Below are positions 34,768-43,071 of a DNA stretch of 64,000 nucleotides, one piece after another (the first letter of the stretch is position 1; each line of letters begins with the position of its first letter). The DNA is from Paenibacillus flagellatus. GTDB lineage: Bacteria > Bacillota > Bacilli > Paenibacillales > NBRC-103111. The stretch spans positions 124,001 through 188,000 of the forward strand of contig NZ_QJVJ01000005.1 of the NCBI RefSeq assembly GCF_003217775.1, written 5' to 3'. The position numbers and the translations under genes are program-made. Below the pieces are notes generated by a model, which saw nothing but the letters and a program-made list of their open reading frames with translations, did no database searches and was not told the DNA's origin.

Positions 34768-35993
34768 TACGATCCGCTCCCGCCGCCGCGCCGCGCGCTC
34801 GCGTTCAACCGTTCGGCCACGAGGCCGAGCAGCCGCTCCGCGACGTCGCGCTTGCTCATTTGCGGCAGCGCCTCGACAAGGCCCGCCTCATCGTAAATGC
34901 GCACGATATTCGTATCCGTCCCGAAGCCGGCTCCGGGGACGGTGACGTCGTTCAGGACGAGCAGGTCGCTTTTCTTGCGCTTCACCTTGTCGAGCGCATA
35001 CCGCTCGCCGTCGTTCGTTTCGGCGGCGAATCCGACGACGAATTGGTTCGTTTTCCGCTCGCCCAGCGTCTGCAGAATGTCGGGGTTTTTGACGAGCTCG
35101 AGCGTCATCGTGTCGTCGTTCTTTTTGATTTTTTGATCGGCCCGTTGCGCCGGGCGGTAATCGGCGACCGCCGCCGCCTTCACGACGACGTCGGTTTCGC
35201 CGAACCGGGCGAGCACCGCATCCATCATGTCGAGCGTCGACTGGACGCGCACCACTTCGACTCCGGCCGGGAGGTCGGCCGTCGCATTGCCGGTCACGAG
35301 CGTGACGTCGGCTCCCATCCGCTTCGCCGCTTCGGCGATGGCGTACCCCATCTTGCCCGACGAATCGTTCGTGATGTAGCGGACCGGGTCGATGCGCTCG
35401 ACCGTCCCTCCCGCGGTGACGAGCACCTTCTTGCCCGCCAGCGGCTTGGCCGGGTTGAGCATGCGCACGATCGCCGCCATGATCTCCTCGGGCTCGGCGA
35501 GCCGGCCTTTGCCGACGTAGCCGCAGGCGAGCTGGCCTTCGCCGGGCTCGACGAACGAGACGCCGCGCTGCGCGATCGTGCGCATGTTCGCTTGGACGGC
35601 CGGATGGGCGTACATATGTACGTTCATCGCCGGGGCGACGAGTACCGGCGCCTCCGTCGCGAGCAGCGTCGTGCTCAGCATGTCGTCGGCGAGCCCGTGC
35701 GCCATCTTGGCGATAATGTTGGCGGTCGCCGGCGCGACGACGACCAGGTCGGCCCGGTCGGCCAAGTCGATATGCGTGACGACCGAGGCGTCCCTCTCGT
35801 CGAACGTATCGACGGCGACGTCGTGACGCGACAGTGTCTGGAACGTAAGCGGCGCCACGAATTTCGTCGCCGACGCCGTCATGATGACGCGGACGTCCGC
35901 GCCCGCCTGCGCCAGCTTGCTGCACAGCGCGGCCGCCTTGAACGCGGCGATGCCGCCGGTGACGCCGAGCACGATCGTTTTCCCATGAAGCAT
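34767..35993 (-). CDS. coaBC: Bifunctional phosphopantothenoylcysteine decarboxylase/synthetase
   Basis: A 408-residue coenzyme A biosynthesis enzyme. The CoaC half (residues 1-185) is a flavoprotein with VLGVTGGIAAFKAAALC, the PAMN-type APAMNVHMYAHPAVQANM and the Cys in QLACGYVGKGRLAE. The CoaB half has VTAGGTVERIDPVRYITNDS and the dimer/CTP-binding KKNDDTMTLELVKNPDIL. The start at 35993 follows AAAGGAGGGG; an upstream GTG overlaps that site and is rejected. A terminator and direct repeats separate it from rpoZ. Confidence 0.96.
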   Translation of the reverse strand: MLHGKTIVLGVTGGIAAFKAAALCSKLAQAGADVRVIMTASATKFVAPLTFQTLSRHDVAVDTFDERDASVVTHIDLADRADLVVVAPATANIIAKMAHGLADDMLSTTLLATEAPVLVAPAMNVHMYAHPAVQANMRTIAQRGVSFVEPGEGQLACGYVGKGRLAEPEEIMAAIVRMLNPAKPLAGKKVLVTAGGTVERIDPVRYITNDSSGKMGYAIAEAAKRMGADVTLVTGNATADLPAGVEVVRVQSTLDMMDAVLARFGETDVVVKAAAVADYRPAQRADQKIKKNDDTMTLELVKNPDILQTLGERKTNQFVVGFAAETNDGERYALDKVKRKKSDLLVLNDVTVPGAGFGTDTNIVRIYDEAGLVEALPQMSKRDVAERLLGLVAERLNASARRGGGSGS

Positions 35994-36015
35994 GCGCTTC
36001 CCCTCCTTTAGCACC

Positions 36016-36113
36016 CCAAAAAGTGAAGTAATGCTTCGCAGCGTTTTCCGAATCCTTTTCGGGGCCCCCCAAACCTTGCCTCAAAAAGTGAAGAAACGCT
36101 TCGCAGCCGTTTC
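36016..36113 (-). repeat. Two 33-base direct repeats upstream of coaBC
   Basis: The units 36016-36048 and 36081-36113 are identical at about 28 of 32 aligned positions and offset by 65 bases. On the minus strand each contains CTGCGAAGC and ends in CACTTTTTG. They sit after the rpoZ terminator and before the coaBC ribosome binding site, with no credible gene of their own, so they may be regulatory sites or a fragment of a dispersed repeat. Confidence 0.7.
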
Positions 36114-36123
36114 TTTCCCCGCA

Positions 36124-36153
36124 GAAAAAAATAACAACCTGTTTCAAGGTTGT
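36124..36153 (-). terminator. Terminator after rpoZ
   Basis: On the minus strand ACAACCT and AGGTTGT form a 7-bp stem around a 6-base loop, followed by TA and seven T residues. It lies 13 bases after the rpoZ stop and splits the conserved gmk-rpoZ-coaBC-priA series into two transcription units or attenuates it. Confidence 0.85.
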
Positions 36154-36166
36154 CGGGAGAAGCGTC

Positions 36167-36379
36167 TTACTTTGTGGTTTCTTTATGCTGCGACTCGACG
36201 TTTACGTAGTCGCCGTAAATTTCCTCCAGCGCGACGCCGACGTACTTGCTGGCGTGCGGGTCGGCCAATTCCGTTTTGGAGCCGTCGCGGAGCATCCGGG
36301 CTCGCTTGGCCGCGGCGACGACGAGCGAATATTTGCTGTCGACTTTGTTGATCAGCTTGTCGATCGATGGGTACAGCAT
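36167..36379 (-). CDS. rpoZ: RNA polymerase omega subunit
   Basis: A 70-residue omega subunit with YPSIDKLINKVDSKYSLVVA and AAKRARMLRDG, the conserved core that wraps the beta' C-terminus and helps RNA polymerase assembly. The start directly follows the gmk stop (TGAATG). Confidence 0.96.
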   Translation of the reverse strand: MLYPSIDKLINKVDSKYSLVVAAAKRARMLRDGSKTELADPHASKYVGVALEEIYGDYVNVESQHKETTK

Positions 36380-37003
36380 TCAACGCACCTCTTCCATCCA
36401 TGAATTCACATAAGGCATGATCCGTTCCCGTCTGCAATGCTCGGCCGTAATAATCGAACGGATCCGGGCGCAAGCCGACTCCACTTGATCGTTGACGACG
36501 GCATAATCGTAATGCTCGAGCAGCTTGATTTCGTCCACGGCTACGGACATCCGGCTGCGGATCGAATCGTCGGTTTCCGTGCCGCGCGTCACGATGCGGT
36601 TTTTCAACTCGCCGAGCGACGGGGGCATCAGGAAAATGAAGACGCCTTCGGGAAACTTCTGCTTCACCTTCATCGCGCCCTGCACTTCGATTTCCAATAT
36701 AATATCTTTGCCGGCTCGGATCGTGTCGTTCACGAAGCTGCGGGGGGTACCGTAATAGTTGCCGACGTATTCGGCCCATTCGAGCAGCTCGTCCCGCTCG
36801 ATCATCGATCGGAATTGTTCCTTCGTTTTGAAAAAATAGTTGACGCCGTCCACTTCGCCCGCACGAGGCGAACGAGTCGTGGCGGAGACCGAGTATACGA
36901 GCTCCGGGGCCAGCTTGCGGAGCATGGAACAGACAGTACCTTTGCCTACGCCGGACGGGCCGGACAGCACGATCAAAAGGCCTTTGTCCGCATTATTCGT
37001 CAT
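36380..37003 (-). CDS. gmk: Guanylate kinase
   Basis: A 207-residue enzyme converting GMP to GDP. P-loop [19 protein letters not shown]-binding [20 protein letters not shown] and lid region [11 protein letters not shown] are present. Two ATGs are possible; 37003 is chosen because AAGGA lies 8 bases before it, while it is only 2 bases from the one at 37009. It overlaps remA by 11 bases. Confidence 0.96.
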   Translation of the reverse strand: MTNNADKGLLIVLSGPSGVGKGTVCSMLRKLAPELVYSVSATTRSPRAGEVDGVNYFFKTKEQFRSMIERDELLEWAEYVGNYYGTPRSFVNDTIRAGKDIILEIEVQGAMKVKQKFPEGVFIFLMPPSLGELKNRIVTRGTETDDSIRSRMSVAVDEIKLLEHYDYAVVNDQVESACARIRSIITAEHCRRERIMPYVNSWMEEVR

Positions 37004-37256
37004 GATCATCGTCCTTATTGTTCGTAAGTCGATGCGCCACCGTTTCCGGTTGTACGGCGGACAAAATGACGTGATCGCTGTCGGTGATGATCACCGCGCG
37101 CGTGCGTCTGCCGTAAGTCGCGTCGATCAGCATGTGCCGGTCGCGCGCTTCCTGGATGATCCGCTTGATCGGGGCGGATTCCGGACTGACGATCGAGATG
37201 ATCCGGTTCGCGGACACGATATTCCCAAAGCCGATATTGATCAATTTAATGGCCAT
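36993..37256 (-). CDS. remA: Extracellular matrix regulator RemA (DUF370)
   Basis: An 87-residue DNA-binding protein. It begins [20 protein letters not shown] and has the conserved [20 protein letters not shown]. In B. subtilis RemA activates biofilm matrix and osmoprotection genes, forming ring-like oligomers. The second of two adjacent ATGs is chosen, 6 bases after GGAGG. It is at its conserved place before gmk. Confidence 0.95.
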   Translation of the reverse strand: MAIKLINIGFGNIVSANRIISIVSPESAPIKRIIQEARDRHMLIDATYGRRTRAVIITDSDHVILSAVQPETVAHRLTNNKDDDHDE

Positions 37257-37369
37257 CATTGCCCTCCTACGTATTCAAGACCCACTGGTCCGCCTTTTAC
37301 CGCAAACCGTCACAGCCTTGCACTATTCTTGCCTTTTCCCTATGCGCTCATACTTTTTCGGAAGGCCGA

Positions 37370-38257
37370 TCATTCGATATTTTGCGCTTGCTCGCGCATC
37401 TTTTCCAGCTCCGCCTTCATGTCGACAACCCGATTGACGATGTCGAGACGGTTGGATTTCGAGCCGATCGTGTTCGTTTCCCGATTCATTTCCTGGATGA
37501 GAAAATCGAGCTTGCGCCCGACGGGCTCTTCGGCTTCCAGCAGCCGCCGGCATTGGCCGATATGGCTCTCGAGCCGGCTCAGCTCCTCCGCGATATCGGT
37601 CCTCTCGGCCATGATCGCGACTTCCGCGACGAGCCTCGGGTCGTCCGGCTGCATCGCCGCCGTCCCGCCCAACAGATCCGCCAGCTTCTCGGCAAGCTTC
37701 GCCCGGTAATCCTCGACCGCCTTCGGCGCCTCCGCGCCGATCTCGCGCACGAGCGTCTCGAGCCGGTCCAGCCGGCCGGCGACGTCCCGCGCCAAATGCG
37801 CGCCTTCGGCTTCGCGCATCCGCACGAGCGACTTCACCGCCTCGCGCACGCACTCGAGCAAGGCGTCGGCGATCGGACCGGCATCCGGCACGTCTTCCCG
37901 CATCGCGACGACGCCGGGTACCGCAAGGACATCGCGAAGCGTCAGCGAATCGCTCAGGCCGAACCGCTCCTTCAGCCGTTCCGCCGCTTGGCGGTACGCT
38001 TCCGCGAGCGGCCAGTCGATCTCGACCGTCTTCGCCGTACCCGCTTCCCGCTCGATCGCGACATACGCGTCTACTTTGCCCCGCTTGACCGCCGCCTGAA
38101 TTTCCCGCTTGACGCCCTCCTCCGAGGAGAGCCATTCGCGCGGCATCCGGACGGCGATTTCGCCGTATCGGTGATTGACCGATTTCAGCTCCGCGCGGAT
38201 CGCAAACCCGCCCGCGGCGCGGTCGGATTGCCCGAATCCGGTCATGCTTCGAATCAT
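37370..38257 (-). CDS. yicC: YicC/YloC family endoribonuclease
   Basis: A 295-residue protein with MIRSMTGFGQSDRAAG at the start and the C-terminal DUF1732 part KLDFLIQEMNRETNTIGSKS. The E. coli member is an endoribonuclease acting on small RNAs. A GTG nine bases upstream (38266) is possible, but the strong promoter just before implies that the mRNA begins around 38271 and leaves no ribosome binding site for it; the ATG also fits homologue starts. First gene of the yicC-remA-gmk-rpoZ unit. Confidence 0.93.
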   Translation of the reverse strand: MIRSMTGFGQSDRAAGGFAIRAELKSVNHRYGEIAVRMPREWLSSEEGVKREIQAAVKRGKVDAYVAIEREAGTAKTVEIDWPLAEAYRQAAERLKERFGLSDSLTLRDVLAVPGVVAMREDVPDAGPIADALLECVREAVKSLVRMREAEGAHLARDVAGRLDRLETLVREIGAEAPKAVEDYRAKLAEKLADLLGGTAAMQPDDPRLVAEVAIMAERTDIAEELSRLESHIGQCRRLLEAEEPVGRKLDFLIQEMNRETNTIGSKSNRLDIVNRVVDMKAELEKMREQAQNIE

Positions 38258-38277
38258 GCGGCTCACATCCGTACCTT

Positions 38278-38306
38278 ATTTTAATGCATTTTGCAAGAGG
38301 GGACAA
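38278..38306 (-). promoter_or_regulatory. SigA promoter of yicC-remA-gmk-rpoZ
   Basis: On the minus strand TTGTCC (38306-38301), a 17-base spacer and TAAAAT (38283-38278). The predicted leader is only about 14 bases, so yicC translation starts on a nearly leader-free mRNA. Confidence 0.72.
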
Positions 38307-38338
38307 GTGGAAAACGAGTTTCCGTCCCGCCTCGCCCG

Positions 38339-40207
38339 TCAGCGGCCGTTCTTGTCCCACACGTACCGGGTCAGCTGCACGCTCATGTCGTAAAAATGCA
38401 TCGGCGTCATGATGTAAATGCCGTTGAATTTCGGCATCGCGACGTCGAGCAGCTCCTTCGTAATTTGGACGCCCATCTCCCGTCCGGCCGCCCCGCTCAG
38501 CCCCGCCATCCGGCCGCGCACTTCGTCCGACAGCTGGATGCCCGGCACCTCGTTGTGCAAAAACGTCGCGTTGCCTTCGCTGACGATCGGCATGAAGCCG
38601 ATGAAGATCGGCACGTTCAAATGCTTCGTCGATTCGTACACGTTCTCGATCAGCTTGGCGTCATAGACGGGCTGGGTCATGATGAAGTCGGCGCCGGCCT
38701 CGATTTTTTTCTCGAGCCGCTGCACCGCTTTGTCCAAATATTTCACGTTCGGGTTGAACGCCGCCGCCACGATGAAGTTCGCCTTATGCTTGAGCGGTTT
38801 GCCGGAAAACGCGATGCCTTCGTTCAGCTGCTTGATGAGACGGATCATCTCGAACGAGGTCATGTCGTACACCGAGCTCGAGCCCGGCAAATCGCCGAAC
38901 CGCGAAGGGTCCCCGGTAATGACGAGCGTATGGTCGAGCCCGATCGCGTGCATGCCCATCAAATGCGACTGCGTGCCGATCAAGTTCCGGTCGCGGCAGG
39001 CGATATGGAGCAGCGGCCGGACGCCGAGCCGTTCCTTCACGAGAAAGCCCATCGGCAAATTGCTCATCCGCGTAATCGCGAGCGCGTTGTCCGCCATCGT
39101 GATCGAGTCGACGCGCGCCTCCTTGAGCGCCTTGGCGCCTTCCATGAACTTGCCGATATCCAAATCTTTCGGCGTGTCCCATTCGACGATCACCGTATGC
39201 CGGCGCTTGACCAGCTCGATCAAGGACGGCTCCACGGCCTCGGCCGCGGGCGGCGCCTCGGTCGCCGGCCCGATGACGACCGGCGCGGCCGCGCGGGCTT
39301 CGGCGCTCGGCTCGTGCGCCGCGACGGCCGCCGATTTCGGCACGTAGCCCTGCAGCGCCTTGCTCATCGCGGCGATATGATCCGGCGTCGTGCCGCAGCA
39401 GCCGCCGAGCAGCCGCGCGCCCAAGTCGGCGAACTTGATCGCGTTTTCGGCGAAATAGTCCGGCTTCGAGCCGAACGCGTACTTGCCGTCCACGTAGCTC
39501 GGCAGCCCCGCGTTCGGGAACACCGAGAACGGTACGCCGTCGACCGGCGCGAGCTTCTCCAGCGTGCGCAATATGCCGTTCGGCCCGCTGTGGCAGTTGA
39601 AGCCGAGCACGTCGGCGCCTTCGGCCGCCAGCCGCTCGAACGCGTCTTGGTACGCAGCCCCGTCGTTCGTAATCGTCCCGCCGTCGGTCGCGAACTGGCC
39701 GATGACCGGCAGCTTCGTCAGCCGGCGGGCGATGCGCAGGGCGATGCTCATCTCTTCCAAATCGTAAAACGTTTCGAGCAGCAGCCCGTCGACGCCCCCT
39801 TCGAGCAGCGCCTCCATTTGCTCGCCGTAGGCGAGCTCGAGCTGCTCCGCGGTCACGTTGAGCCGCCGGGCCGCCCGGATCGAGCCGACGGCGCCGACGA
39901 CGTAAGCGTCGTTCCCGACCGCCTGACGGGCGATCGCGACGCCGGCTTGGTTGATCGCGCGGACGTCGTTCTCGAGGCCGAACTTCGACAGCTTCTCGCG
40001 GTTCGCCGAAAACGTATTCGTCTCGATCAGCCTGGCGCCGGCCGCGTAATATTGCCGGTGAACGTCGGCGATGACGTCCGGCTTTTCGATATTGTATTCC
40101 TCATAGGAGACGCCGACCGGAAATCCGAGCTGATACAGGAACGTCCCCATCGCTCCGTCGCCGATCACAACGCCCTCCCGGAGCGCTTGACGCAAATCCG
40201 CTTTCAT
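38339..40207 (-). CDS. yitJ: Bifunctional homocysteine S-methyltransferase / methylenetetrahydrofolate reductase (YitJ)
   Basis: A 622-residue fusion. The N-terminal methyltransferase (residues 1-300) has VIGDGAMGTFLYQLG, the zinc ligands in LGFNCHSGPNG and GGCCGTTPDHI. An Ala/Pro-rich linker (about 305-340) joins it to a MetF-like TIM barrel with ERLGVRPLLHIACRDRN and DFIMTQPVYDAKLI. It makes methionine using a methyl group reduced on folate in the same polypeptide. The ATG has only GAGG touching it as ribosome binding site, and overlaps the stop of a 22-codon ORF upstream. B. subtilis yitJ is controlled by a SAM riboswitch; none is seen here. Confidence 0.94.
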   Translation of the reverse strand: MKADLRQALREGVVIGDGAMGTFLYQLGFPVGVSYEEYNIEKPDVIADVHRQYYAAGARLIETNTFSANREKLSKFGLENDVRAINQAGVAIARQAVGNDAYVVGAVGSIRAARRLNVTAEQLELAYGEQMEALLEGGVDGLLLETFYDLEEMSIALRIARRLTKLPVIGQFATDGGTITNDGAAYQDAFERLAAEGADVLGFNCHSGPNGILRTLEKLAPVDGVPFSVFPNAGLPSYVDGKYAFGSKPDYFAENAIKFADLGARLLGGCCGTTPDHIAAMSKALQGYVPKSAAVAAHEPSAEARAAAPVVIGPATEAPPAAEAVEPSLIELVKRRHTVIVEWDTPKDLDIGKFMEGAKALKEARVDSITMADNALAITRMSNLPMGFLVKERLGVRPLLHIACRDRNLIGTQSHLMGMHAIGLDHTLVITGDPSRFGDLPGSSSVYDMTSFEMIRLIKQLNEGIAFSGKPLKHKANFIVAAAFNPNVKYLDKAVQRLEKKIEAGADFIMTQPVYDAKLIENVYESTKHLNVPIFIGFMPIVSEGNATFLHNEVPGIQLSDEVRGRMAGLSGAAGREMGVQITKELLDVAMPKFNGIYIMTPMHFYDMSVQLTRYVWDKNGR

Positions 40208-40272
40208 CCTCGTTCGTCACCGTGCTTTCTGGATATGGCTTCTCTCTCTCCCCGACGGCCGCGAAGGGCCAT
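40204..40272 (-). CDS. Putative 22-residue leader peptide coupled to yitJ
   Basis: A short ORF starting MALRGRRGEREAIS and ending in a TGA that overlaps the yitJ start as ATGA. A perfect AAGGAGG lies before its ATG, although only 3 bases away. Because yitJ itself has no properly spaced site, ribosomes finishing this ORF could be the main way to start yitJ. The peptide is rich in Arg, Gly and Glu and has no run of Met, Ser or Cys codons that would suggest classical attenuation. It may simply be a translational enhancer. Confidence 0.5.
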   Translation of the reverse strand: MALRGRRGEREAISRKHGDERG

Positions 40273-40317
40273 CGTCCTCCTTACTGTATCACGACCCCCT
40301 GCGGGGGCATAGGGGCA

Positions 40318-41151
40318 TCAGGCCAGCGAGCCCCGATATACCGTCTCCGCCGGTCCCGTCATATAGACGCGATTGTCCGTCTCTTCCCATTCGATCTCCA
40401 GATCGCCGCCTTTCAGCGAGACGACCGCCCGGCGATCGGAGGCGCCGTTCAGCACCGATGCGACGAGCGTCGCGCATGCGCCGGTGCCGCAGGCGAGCGT
40501 AGGACCCGCTCCGCGCTCCCAGACGCGCATGTCGATATGCGTCCGCGAGCGGACGGTCGCGAATTCGACGTTGATCCGCTTCGGAAACAGCGGGTGCGTC
40601 TCCAGCTTCGGACCGTAGCGGTGCAGATCGAAGCCGACCGCGTCGTCGACGTAGATGACGGCGTGCGGATTGCCCATCGAGACGGCGGTGAAGCGGAATT
40701 CGCTCCCGTCGACCTCGACCGGGTAGTTCAACACCGGATTGGCGTCGACGGTCGTCGGCACGGCGAGTCCTTCGAGAATCGGCGCGCCCATATCGACGCG
40801 CACCGTGCGCACCTTGCCGTCCTCGACCCGAAGCCGGACGGGCTGAACCCCCGCCCCGATCGTCTCGATCGACAGCTCCGTCTTGTCGGTCAACCCGTTA
40901 TCGTATACGAACTTGGCCATGCAGCGGATCGCGTTGCCGCACTGCTCCGCCTCCGACCCGTCGGAATTGATGATGCGCATCATGAAATCGGCCCGCTCCG
41001 ACGGAAGCGCGTAGACGAGCCCGTCCGCGCCGATGCCGAAATGGCGGTCGCACAACCGTACCGCTTGCGCCGCCGCGTCGTCGGGAAGGCGGGATTCGCC
41101 GCCGATGACGATGAAGTCGTTGCCGAGACCGTGCATTTTCGTAAAGTTCAT
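40318..41151 (-). CDS. dapF: Diaminopimelate epimerase
   Basis: A 277-residue enzyme converting LL- to meso-diaminopimelate for lysine and peptidoglycan. It starts MNFTKMHGLGNDFIVI; the two catalytic cysteines are in SEAEQCGNAIRC and LACGTGACA. It has the usual length. It precedes the yitJ leader ORF by 45 bases without an obvious terminator, so the two may share a transcript. Confidence 0.97.
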   Translation of the reverse strand: MNFTKMHGLGNDFIVIGGESRLPDDAAAQAVRLCDRHFGIGADGLVYALPSERADFMMRIINSDGSEAEQCGNAIRCMAKFVYDNGLTDKTELSIETIGAGVQPVRLRVEDGKVRTVRVDMGAPILEGLAVPTTVDANPVLNYPVEVDGSEFRFTAVSMGNPHAVIYVDDAVGFDLHRYGPKLETHPLFPKRINVEFATVRSRTHIDMRVWERGAGPTLACGTGACATLVASVLNGASDRRAVVSLKGGDLEIEWEETDNRVYMTGPAETVYRGSLA

Positions 41152-41189
41152 AACCGTTCCCCTGCGCTTTATCGTTTGGATTAGACCTT

Positions 41190-41195
41190 ATTATA
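41190..41195 (-). promoter_or_regulatory. Probable -10 box of dapF
   Basis: The minus strand has a consensus TATAAT 39 bases before the dapF start. No good -35 is seen at 16-18 bases, so an activator or a weak -35 is implied. Confidence 0.45.
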
Positions 41196-41302
41196 GTGCA
41201 AAACGACCGGTATGCCTAGTGATTTCGTAAGGACGGACGTATCCGGCGGAGATAACGGCCGCTTCGCCGCGCCGTTTCGCCCGAAACGTGCCGAAACGGC
41301 CG

Positions 41303-41355
41303 AAAAGAAGCCGCCGCCTTCCGAGCGGGCTCGGACCCGTACGAAAAGCGGCGGC
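41303..41355 (-). terminator. Terminator after the phosphodiester-glycosidase-like gene
   Basis: On the minus strand GCCGCCGC pairs with GCGGCGGC, enclosing a second perfect hairpin TCCGAGC-CC-GCTCGGA, and is followed by TTCTTTTC. The nested structure lies about 50 bases after the stop codon. Confidence 0.65.
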
Positions 41356-41403
41356 ATATCCCGCATCGCGGTGCGGCCATCGGAGCGGACGGGCCGCGGT
41401 CCG

Positions 41404-42894
41404 TCACAGATCGATGGAAGCCCGATACAGCGCCTGGTTCCACGTCACCTTCGCTCCGAACGTCTCGGCGACGAACCGAAGCGGAATGTACAAGTGGCCG
41501 TCGACGATGCGCGGAGCGGCGCTCAGCGCCACCGGCTCGCCGTCGACGGTCGCGGTCGCGACGTCCGGACGGAGCAAGACGGTCCGGCCGTTAAGCTCGG
41601 CCGTCACCGTCCGCTCGTCACCGTTCCACCGGAACGGCGCGCCGAGCCGCTCGAATATGCCGCGGAACGGCGCCATCGTCGTCTCGTTCTCGACGTAGCC
41701 GCGGAATTCGTGGACGAACGAGCCGTTCACGACGACCTGTACCTGCGGATTGTCGTGGCGCTTGACGACGAAGGCGTTGGACAGCGGGCGGCCCGGCCGC
41801 GTGACGACCGCGCCGTCGGCGTACAGGGCGGAGCTGGCGCCGCCGTCCAGATTCATCGCCTCGACGAGCCCTAGCGACACGGCCACCTGCGCGAGCTCGG
41901 CGATCGTGGCCGACGGCGTCGTCCCCATCGCCAGCCGGCCGGAGCCGTCGATGCCGATGAAGCTGCGCGCGCCGGACGCGGTCGTCAGCTTCGGATCGTC
42001 GAAGCCGTCCCGCGCGAAATCGACGTCGACGGCGCCTCCGCCGACGAGCTTCGGCCCGGCTCCGACCGCAGCCAGCACCCGGCTCGCGTCCGCCGCCGTC
42101 GAGCCGTCCGGCGCGACGAGCGTCGTGCGCAGCGCCGCGCGGGCGCCTACGGCGACGTTCGGCAGCAAGTACGTCCGGTTGTTGTCGCTCAGCCCGACGA
42201 ACAGGACGTAGCCGTCCTCCGGCACGTCGGCCGCCGTATCGGTTACGCTTCGCACGGCGCCTTCGCTCACGACGATTTTCATCCCGCCGGGATAATCGAC
42301 CGGCCGTCCGAAGTCGGGGGTGAACAGGACGACTTGGTCGGCAGACGATTCGCCGTAATACGCGTTGACGCCCCAAGGGCGTACCGGATACGCCGACGCC
42401 CCGCTTCCGATCCGGATTTCGGTCTGCGTCTTCCACCGGGCGAGCCAGCCCGTCTTGTCGGCGCCGATCGCAAACGTCGGGCCGTCCCCCGAGTGGACGA
42501 CGTCGCCGCTCCGCATCATCGCGCCGTTCGGAAACCGCCGCAGCGGATCGTCCTCGTAAGCGTCGAAAAACGTGCCGTTGATGCCGGCCACCGCCCCGCT
42601 CGCCGCCATCATGGCGCCGAAGATTTGATCCGTTCCGATGCCGCCGCCGGCGACGACCGGCTCCACGGACAAGTGCGGATCGGTCAAATCGACGGTGACG
42701 AGCTTGACCGGAAACGTTTTGCCGGCGGCCGCGACGGACCGCGTCTCGTACCGGACCGAGTCCGCCGACGCATTCGCGAAGCCGGACGGCGCGGCCAGCG
42801 TGACGGCCAGCACGGCCGCGGCCGATACGGCGATGAGCGCCGGCGGGAACCGCCGGGTTTTCGTGGGATATGTAGCCTTCAGATCGTTTGTCAT
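41404..42894 (-). CDS. Secreted phosphodiester glycosidase-like protein with C-terminal copper-amine-oxidase N1-like domain
   Basis: A 496-residue exported protein. The N-terminus has a basic stretch and hydrophobic signal (ALIAVSAAAVLAVTLAAPSG, cleavage likely after an Ala motif near residue 43). Residues about 60-370 form a NAGPA-type domain: AGINGTFFDAYEDDP, FIGIDGSGRLAMGTT, EAMNLDGGASSALYADG. This family includes the uncovering enzyme that removes GlcNAc from phosphodiesters. The C-terminal 110 residues resemble the Cu_amine_oxidN1 domain (VVNGSFVHEFRGYVENETTM, HLYIPLRFVAETFGAKVTWN), a wall or stress-associated module common in Paenibacillus. GGAGG precedes the ATG at 42894. Confidence 0.87.
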   Translation of the reverse strand: MTNDLKATYPTKTRRFPPALIAVSAAAVLAVTLAAPSGFANASADSVRYETRSVAAAGKTFPVKLVTVDLTDPHLSVEPVVAGGGIGTDQIFGAMMAASGAVAGINGTFFDAYEDDPLRRFPNGAMMRSGDVVHSGDGPTFAIGADKTGWLARWKTQTEIRIGSGASAYPVRPWGVNAYYGESSADQVVLFTPDFGRPVDYPGGMKIVVSEGAVRSVTDTAADVPEDGYVLFVGLSDNNRTYLLPNVAVGARAALRTTLVAPDGSTAADASRVLAAVGAGPKLVGGGAVDVDFARDGFDDPKLTTASGARSFIGIDGSGRLAMGTTPSATIAELAQVAVSLGLVEAMNLDGGASSALYADGAVVTRPGRPLSNAFVVKRHDNPQVQVVVNGSFVHEFRGYVENETTMAPFRGIFERLGAPFRWNGDERTVTAELNGRTVLLRPDVATATVDGEPVALSAAPRIVDGHLYIPLRFVAETFGAKVTWNQALYRASIDL

Positions 42895-43024
42895 GCGTTT
42901 CCTCCGCCCATGCTGAAATCGGTTGCCTGTCTTTCTTCCATCATATAGCGTTCGGACGCGGACGACCAGATGGAGGGAGGGCCGGGGCGGACGTGCAATG
43001 TTTTCCAGTTGCGCGGCGAACGCC

Positions 43025-43049
43025 AAAGGGCGCCTTGCGAAAGGCGCCC
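43025..43049 (-). terminator. Terminator of the sugar transport/glycosidase operon
   Basis: GGGCGCCTT and AAGGCGCCC form a perfect 9-bp stem around a 4-base loop, followed on the minus strand by TTTGG. It lies 22 bases after the stop of the glycosidase-like gene. Confidence 0.75.
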
Positions 43050-43071
43050 CCTCTGCACTTGCTTGCCGCAC

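Noticed and set aside
40204-40317. SAM riboswitch before yitJ
   Set aside because: The gap is only about 110 bases and shows neither the conserved core nor a terminator; the GC-rich hairpin CCCCCGCAGGGGG near 40290-40310 has no T run.
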